Assembly (NCBI GenBank): GCA_026770595.1
Contig: MU634620.1
Coordinates: forward strand, 1 to 11,088
DNA length: 11,088 nt
Source: Ochromonadaceae sp. CCMP2298
Lineage: Eukaryota; Sar; Synurophyceae; Ochromonadales; Ochromonadaceae
Reading direction: 5' to 3'
Positions within the stretch are counted from its first letter, which is position 1. The number at the start of each line of letters is the position of its first letter. Below are positions 5,948 to 11,088 of this stretch, in pieces. The position numbers and the translations under genes are program-made. A model generated the notes under the pieces. That model made no database searches. It was not told the DNA's origin and worked only from the letters and a program-made list of their open reading frames with translations.

Positions 5948-8900
5948 TCACTTCTTCTTGTTCAGCGTCCGCTGCTTTTCCGCACACGCCACTACCTGCT
6001 CCTCCACCGCCAGCCCCTTGCGCCTACGCACGCCGTCCACTATGGTACGCGGGAGGTTGCGGGACCGCTCAGCCGCTCCCACCGTCTCCCCGAACTCCTC
6101 CAATTCCTGCTCGCTAGTGGGTCGCCAGAAGGGGTCAGTGTCCAGCACAGCCCAGTGGGAGAAGCGCATCTGCGGGGCCGTGCCTGCGCCAGAGGTGCGC
6201 TTAAGCAGTGCCTGGGCGAAGCCGAAGGACGCTTGCACAGGAAGCAGGGCCGCCAAAACGAACAGCGTTGTGCCCTCGATGATGTCCTCGTCCACCACCT
6301 CCCCCCTGCGCGACGCCAACACGGCGTACAGGTTGCCCAGCTGGCTCTGGTCGCACTGCAGGTCGCAGCGGAACACAGGCTCCACTATGCGCGTAGGCAG
6401 ACTCAGTATGCACACGTGCAGGGCGTCCTTCAGCTCGGATATAAGCTGACCAGTAGACACCGCCGCACCCGCACCACTGCCACCCCCCGCACTGGCGTCC
6501 ACCGCCTCTGCCTCCGCCTGCACCTCCCGCAGTACCCTGTGCTCGTCCCCCTCCTCCCCACCTATGCCTGCCCTCCGCATCGCACCCAGCATATCAGTCC
6601 CCAGTGCGGCCGCGCACACGGCTGCCCCCACTTCCACCCTCTCCACAACGAACCCCACCCCGTGCAGAGGCTCGCGCATCAAGGGCCCCGCCTCGGCAGC
6701 TGCGCGGAAGGCAGCAGAGCAGGCGGACTGCAGACGAGCCCACACGCGCAGGAACAGCACCTCGTCGAAGACCACTCCCGTTATTCCCGCAACTGTGTCC
6801 ACTCCCATACCCCCCACACCTGATGCGTCGTCGGCAGGTGCAGTCTGCTCGCCTACCCGCGCTATGCTGAATAGCCTCTGCTGGGGGCCCTCTGCCTCAT
6901 CGTTCCTGCGCAGCCCCCCTGCCCCCCCACCTACGCCCCCACCCACACGCCACACCTCGATACGACACTCGGCGCCCAACAGCAGCAGGTTGGTGGGGTG
7001 CTTGGGCGCGCCAATGGCCACCACACGTGAGCGCAGGGCAGACACATCCCCAGCCGCCGTCCCTGCAACTGCTCCTGTCCCTGCACCTGCCCCTATCTCC
7101 GTACCTGTCCCCGCCCCAGCCCCCGTACCTATTTCCGTCCCCATCGATAGGGCTGCGTCTACGGGTGCAAGCGGGTCCTCACCCACCACTGCCTGCGCCG
7201 GGGTCAACGATGCACCTACGCCACGCCAGAAGGCGCCCAGGGGCCCTGACTGCTCGTAAGCATTGCTACTACTGCTGTTGCCATCACCGCTGCTGCTGGT
7301 ACCACTGCCACTGCTACCAATGCCGCCCCTCTGCGTCTGCCTCGCTAAAGACACATTAATCCTCTCTACCAGCCCCGCACTCTTCTCCAGGTGGGACAGA
7401 AGCGGCGCGGGTAGCGGGAAGGCACGCAGGGTCAAGGCCACGTTACCCCCACCATACAATACGCGCAGGCGCCCCCCCCGGGCGGAGGAGAGGCCAGTCA
7501 TGTCGCACCAGGGAGGGGGCAGCTGGGCAGCAATCCCGCCTCCTCCTCCCCCTCCGCTTCCTCCGCCTCCATTCCCAGACCTATTTGATCCCCCCGTCCT
7601 CGTGCCCGTTCCCACCCCCGTGCTGGCGTCTGTTCCCTCCTCCACCAGCACAGACTCCCTGTATGCGATGAGAGGCTCAGATGCACGCACATTGCACCGG
7701 GCGAATCTGTAGAGGGGAGGGAGAGGGGTGTGGGCAGAGGGTAGAGGGCACAGGTTAGAGGGTAGAGGGGCAGAGGGCAGAGGATAGAGTGTGAAGGGTT
7801 GCTGGACAATCAGAATGCAGTTGGCGAGCCTGTTCCCACCTGTCCCGTAGCGCATTCACGCACTGCTCTAGGTGCAGTTCCCCCAGACAGGTGATGGTGT
7901 GCTGGCCTGTGTCTGGGTCCACGCCTGTCTCCACTACTGCGTCTGACCGTCTGAGTAGGCGCAGGCCTCGCTCCAGGCGGCGCAGATCGAGGTGTGAGTC
8001 CACCTAGGGGGGTTGGGTTGGGGGGTAGAACGTGGAGAGGGGTAGAGGATAGGGGGAGGGTGGGGGATGGTTAGTGGATGTTGAGTGACGGCAGCGGGAG
8101 GACAGAGAGCAGATGGAGCCTAGAACCTAGAACCTAAACCCCTCCTCTCTAACCTCCACAGCCACCCTCAGCATGGGCCTGGTCTGGAAAGTGATCGCTG
8201 TCATGGGCGGCGTCTGCCAGGTGCTGCACAGGGTGGCGGTGGCGGCATCTCCTAATGCATCCGCCACCCCCAGTATGCCCACCACGTTCCCCGCAGGCAC
8301 GCTGTCCACCGGTAGAACAGAGGGGCCTAGGACCATGTACAGGCCGATGCAGTCGGTGCTAGAGGTGGGGGTGGAGACAGAGGCTGCGCTCTCAGCAGGT
8401 GTCAGGTGCAGGGGCATGTCTTGCTCAGCATCCACGCAAGTATCCATGTACGCATCCTCACTTACACCCTGCCCCTGCCCCTGCGCCAACCCCTGCACCT
8501 GCGTCTGGGCCTGCCCCTGCACCTGTGCCCGTCCCAGGCCTCTGCGCACCAGCATCGGGTCATGCTCTTTGCTGAGTACGTAGAGTCTGCTGTCCCTGCG
8601 CAGCGTGCCTGAGAACACCCTCCCCAGCGCCATAAACACCTCCTCTTCCCCCCCACCCCCTGAGCCTCCGTCTACTTCCCCGTCCTCCCAACCCTGTCCC
8701 TGCCCCCCTGCCTGCGCCTGCAGCATGGCTACATCTCTAGGTGCGAGATCCGCCCTCCTCACCGGGAACATCTTAGAAACAAACACCAGCACAGGTGCGT
8801 CAGACCCAGAGGCGCAGGCTGCCACGCTGCGACGCACCCGCCCACAGGACCGTCGCACCGCAGTCTCGCTGGGCACGCCCGCTGTCCCTGGATCTGTCTC

Positions 8901-10520
8901 CTCTTTTTCCTCAGCCCCTGCTGCATCTATTCTCTCAGTCTCTGCTTCTGCATCTACAGCTCCTGCCCCTGCTGCCTCCTGCTCCTGCTCGTCTGCCTCC
9001 GGCAGTAGCGTGAACAGCCTCGCTCCCTGCGCCTGCTGCGGGCTGGGCACGACCCTTATCACCATGCGTAGCAACGCATCTGCTAGGGGCAGCCAGCGTC
9101 GTAGGATAGCCTGCAGGGTGGCCCGGGGGTCGCGGGGGTTGATTTCGCGTGGGGGGAGGATGACTCCGAACTGGGGTGTGTGGTGTGAGGTGTGTTGGGT
9201 GATAGGGGAACAGTAGTAGGATCAAGAGATGGCAGGGCGTGGCAGGGAAAGGTAAGGGAAAGATCGGAAGACAAGCAGAAAGGGAGGACGTGTATGTGTA
9301 TACGTATGTACGTGTATGTGAGTGTATATGTGTAATTGCATGTGCATATACACGCGTATGAGCAGCCTCACCCCCTTCAGCGCCATATCCGCCGCCTTCT
9401 GCGCATCCCCCTGCTCTATAGCCGTCTTGTACAGCTGCCACAGCGGGGCCAGCACCAGCTGGGCAAACATAGGCTCCCCTCCCGACCCCGCGCCTGTACC
9501 CGTGCCGCACTTTACGATCTTCTTAGAGCTGCTGTTGAAGTAGCAATCTTCAAACAGGTACCTCCTAAGCACCTTGGGACTCACCCCTAAACGCTTGCCC
9601 CATATTGCGGCGAACTTCGGCAGCACGAAGCCCCAGCAGTCCAGCGCGCTGCAGAAGACGACGTTTCCTCGCTGGGGCTCGAAGTTCCAGTCCTGGAAGA
9701 GGGGGTCCTCCTCTGCCTCCCCTGCCTCTGCTCCTGCCTCTCCTGCTCCTGTCTCTCCTAGCCCCTGCCTCGCCTGCGCCCTGCCCCCGCTAGCGTTCGC
9801 CCCGTTTGCATTGGCCTCATTGGCGTTGGCCTCATCCCGCTGGAATGAGCGAATCATGAGCTCCGAGTTCAGCAGCGTGAAGGCCAGCCCGTTGACGTTC
9901 TCCACCAGCCTCTTCAGGTGGTGGTAGGCCTCCGTGGGCGTCAATTGCAACTCCACGCACAGTCGGTCGACCTTGTTCAGCACGAGGCAGGGGGTCATGC
10001 GCTCCTTGAGGGCTTTGTAGATCACAGCGTGCGTCTGCGTGCACAGCCCCTCAACAGCGTCCACTACGATCAGAGCGCCGTCGCACAGACGCGTGGCGGC
10101 GGATACGTCGGAGGAGAAGTCTATGTGGCCGGGGGAGTCGATTAGGTTTATCAGGTACTCCTCCGACGCTGCAGCCGTATCACCGTCCCCGCCAGCTCCC
10201 CCACCACTGTCCCCGCCGCTAACTGCCCCCGCTGCCCCCACGGCTGCTGCGCCCGTTGTTGTGCCCGCTGGCTCTGGCCTGTACAGCAGCGAGATGGCGG
10301 ATGAGTGCATGGTGATACCCCGCTTCTGCTCCTCCTCCGTGCTGTCCAGGTACCGCAGCTTGCCCGCCAGCCTCGCAGAGATGATGCCGTTAGAGCTCAC
10401 CAGGCTGTCCGAGAGCGTGGTTTTGCCGTGGTCCACGTGGGCGAGAATGCAGAAGTTGCGGATGTTGACGGTCTCGCTCTGCACACGGGCCAGGTGCCCG
10501 CTCTCCACGCGCTGCGCCAT
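5948..10520 (-). CDS. EFL1: elongation factor-like GTPase 1 (EFL1/Ria1), 60S ribosome maturation, complete
   Basis: Minus-strand exons are 10520-9372, 9170-8154, 8003-7840 and 7706-5948, 4089 nt, giving 1362 residues. EFL1 is a cytoplasmic EF-2-like GTPase that works with SBDS to evict eIF6/Tif6 from late pre-60S subunits (family knowledge). GTPase motifs: AHVDHGKT (27-34), RGIT (68-71), DSPGH (128-132), NKVD (182-185), CSALD (290-294). Domain II: VFVSKMF (512-518) and RVFSGTL (567-573). Domain III: RPMLRVAVE with VDSHLDLRRLERGLRLL, then GELHLE (763-768). Domain IV starts FARCNVRASEP and includes LRAFPLPAPL. The C terminus has FGFAQALLKRTSG, FSHWAVLDTDPFW and RRRKGL..EEQVV..AEKQRTLNKKK, which separates EFL1 from EF-2 and spliceosomal Snu114. 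ATG 10520 is the first in-frame ATG. The usual length is about 1100 residues; the excess is low-complexity insertion (about 83-119, 229-273, 430-490, 590-620 and several in domain IV). It is divergent from the gene at 10949 and convergent with the carboxypeptidase. Confidence 0.95.
7051..7146 (-). repeat. coding Gly/Ala/Thr repeat in EFL1 domain IV
   Basis: On the minus strand, GGNACNGAGATAGG-type units give two TEIG-starting copies (TEIGTGAGAGTG and TEIGAGAGTG) and a decayed GAVAGTAAG tail. The tract sits between conserved stretches ending in ALSMG and starting at SALRSRVVAIG. Confidence 0.85.
7537..7625 (-). repeat. coding poly-Gly/Thr-Gly tract in EFL1
   Basis: GGN-codon runs (CCTCC units on the plus strand) encode VGTGTRTGG then a Gly run broken by single Asn, Arg and Ser residues, between VLVEEG and AAQLPPPW. 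It is an in-frame low-complexity insertion in domain IV. Confidence 0.85.
7707..7839 (-). other. EFL1 intron 3 (133 bp, phase 2)
   Basis: On the minus strand the donor is GACAG|GTGGGA (g at 7839) and the acceptor is CTCTACAG|ATTCGCC (exon resumes at 7706). Splicing makes an AGA Arg codon and joins NALRDR to FARCNVRASEP, as in the family. The intron is made of repeated CCCTCTRCC pyrimidine units. Confidence 0.93.
8004..8153 (-). other. EFL1 intron 2 (150 bp, phase 0)
   Basis: On the minus strand the donor is GTGGAG|GTTAGA and the acceptor is CCCCCCTAG|GTGGAC. Splicing joins RPMLRVAVE to VDSHLDLRRL across the domain III start. The intron is C/T-rich toward its 3' end, with a duplicated TAGGTTC near the 5' end. 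Confidence 0.92.
8467..8535 (-). repeat. coding Gln/Gly/Ala repeat in EFL1 domain II
   Basis: On the minus strand, CAGGNNCAGGCN-like units encode AQVQGQAQTQVQGLAQGQGQG, shown here only as a short tract, directly after the domain II strand YVLSKEHDPMLV. Both strands are open through it because of its composition. Confidence 0.85.
9171..9371 (-). other. EFL1 intron 1 (201 bp, phase 0)
   Basis: On the minus strand the donor is AAGGGG|GTGAGG and the acceptor is ACACCCCAG|TTCGGAG. Splicing joins ADMALKG to FGVILPPREINPRDPRATLQA, which matches the expected EFL1 order before RWLPLADALL. The 5' half is an alternating purine-pyrimidine CA/TA tract (about 9290-9355). Confidence 0.9.
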
Positions 10521-10823
10521 GGACGTCGCGTATTCGTGCTTGCGTCTCGAGGAGCGGTCTCTGCGCGCTGGCCTCTGTGCGCGTATTCGAAAGACTGCCT
10601 GTCTCCTCCAGTTCTGTTCAGGTCCGTAGGAGCAAGGCGAATGAAGCGAATCAGAGGCCAGGCAGGATGGCTTGCCGGATGCTACAGCCCTGTTTCCGGT
10701 GTGCTGAGGGGGCCTGCCAAATCCCAACTGGGCGCACGGCGGAGTGAGCTAAAACCCGTCCAGGTTTCACCTTTTAGGAGCTTTTTGGAAAGCTGGAGCT
10801 GCGAGTGGTCGGAGGCGCAGACG

Positions 10824-10922
10824 ATGCTTGCTTCGAGAGCAATGGCTCTTCAGCTGATCAGTCGCTTCCTCTCACTTCTTCTGTCCCGTTCGATCGCTAC
10901 CGCGCGATCTTCGAGACGATAG
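10824..10922 (+). other. 32-codon upstream ORF, possible uORF
   Basis: ATG 10824 (a second in-frame ATG is at 10842) opens a frame that ends at TAG 10920-10922, 26 bases before the main start at 10949 and in a different frame. The encoded peptide is Arg/Ser/Leu-rich with no acidic residue, resembling an organelle-targeting or signal sequence, but no donor site links it to the main frame. It could be a translated uORF or chance. Confidence 0.25.
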
Positions 10923-10937
10923 CTTCGAGACGACAGC
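10910..10937 (+). repeat. 14-bp tandem repeat next to a start codon
   Basis: TTCGAGACGATAGC (10910-10923) is followed directly by TTCGAGACGACAGC (10924-10937), one base different. A third, diverged stretch TTCTACGGACGATGGC (10938-10953) follows and contains the start codon of the right-edge gene. Confidence 0.9.
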
Positions 10938-10948
10938 TTCTACGGACG

Positions 10949-11088
10949 ATGGCGGTGACAACTGCTTCGGCTTACCTGGTGACATCGGCTGCATTGGTCG
11001 ATCGCATGACCATCTCCGAGGAGGGACTCCACCTTCGAGTCGTGGTGTCCACGTCCCTCAAAGGGGGTGATATCATTGCCGTGCTGCT
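10949..11088 (+). CDS. N-terminus of an unidentified protein (3' partial)
   Basis: ATG 10949 opens a frame that runs to the window edge, 46 codons with no stop. It starts MAVTTASAYLVTSAALV and continues through TISEEGLHLRVVVSTSLKGGDIIAVL. The segment LRVVVSTSLKGGDIIAVL loosely resembles the first strand-turn of SET-domain methyltransferases of the Rubisco/lysine-methyltransferase group, where a residue pattern like A-x-x-x-I-x-x-G-D/E-x-I-x-x-I-P is common. This is weak and only a suggestion. The start is chosen as the first ATG of the open frame after the tandem repeat. No signal peptide is clear. It is transcribed divergently from EFL1. Confidence 0.45.
   Translation, partial: MAVTTASAYLVTSAALVDRMTISEEGLHLRVVVSTSLKGGDIIAVL

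Larger units (their letters stand above)
10521..10948. promoter_or_regulatory. divergent promoter/5' UTR region between EFL1 and the right-edge gene
   Basis: This 428-bp head-to-head gap must hold the promoters and leaders of both genes. No TATA box is evident on either strand. CGCGTATTCG occurs exactly twice, at 10527-10536 and 10580-10589, 53 bases apart and just upstream of the EFL1 start. On the plus side there is a short upstream reading frame (10824-10922) and a 14-bp tandem repeat (10910-10937). Confidence 0.55.

Noticed and set aside
6155-7259. Long plus-strand open frames opposite EFL1 exon 4 (222 and 231 codons)
   Set aside because: They are antisense shadows of a GC-rich coding exon, with low-complexity Pro/Ala/Arg translations and no family motif. 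The minus strand has clear EFL1 homology.
8605-9216. 203-codon plus-strand frame opposite EFL1 exon 2
   Set aside because: It is a Ser/Pro/Ala-rich shadow frame that runs through the EFL1 exon-intron boundary without splice logic or recognisable domain.
5948-10520. Translation factor EF-2 or spliceosomal Snu114 as the identity of the minus-strand GTPase
   Set aside because: The C-terminus (FSHWAVLDTDPFW and AEKQRTLNKKK) and the SALDCWGF motif are EFL1/Ria1 features, and the diphthamide-loop region of EF-2 is not recognisable.

Overview
The window is nuclear DNA of a GC-rich eukaryote. Its genes are interrupted by short GT-AG introns (80-357 bp) with C/T-rich 3' ends, and all three complete or near-complete proteins are typical of eukaryotes. 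The intron style, the very heavy Gly/Ala/Ser simple-sequence content inside coding exons, and the type of serine carboxypeptidase suggest a microbial eukaryote, most likely an algal or other protist lineage. I cannot name the taxon from the sequence alone.

Layout. Positions 1-343 are read as the 3' part of an intron that starts with a 21-bp minisatellite. Positions 344-2595 (+) hold the last two exons of a GH95-type alpha-L-fucosidase gene that enters from the left. Positions 2596-3308 are intergenic: a 7-bp minisatellite on the stop codon, degenerate repeats, a possible polyadenylation signal, and a segment with little simple sequence, hairpins and open frames on both strands. Positions 3309-5027 (+) are a complete four-exon secreted or vacuolar serine carboxypeptidase (peptidase S10, 469 residues, full catalytic triad). 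Positions 5028-5947 are a convergent intergenic region with an 8-bp minisatellite and a partial duplication of the neighbouring gene's 3' end. Positions 10520-5948 (-) are a complete four-exon gene for the ribosome-biogenesis GTPase EFL1/Ria1 (1362 residues, inflated by low-complexity insertions). Positions 10521-10948 are a divergent promoter region, and 10949-11088 (+) are the start of an unidentified gene that leaves the window.

The genes do not form a pathway. The fucosidase removes fucose from glycans and the carboxypeptidase trims peptides, both probably in the secretory or vacuolar system. EFL1 acts in the cytoplasm on late 60S ribosomal precursors. I found no RNA gene, no intact mobile element, no CRISPR and no convincing new multi-gene system. 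The points most worth a second look are sequence-evolution features: large insertions in conserved enzymes (one splits a GH95 motif), short tandem duplications sitting on start and stop codons, and a duplicated EFL1 terminus.
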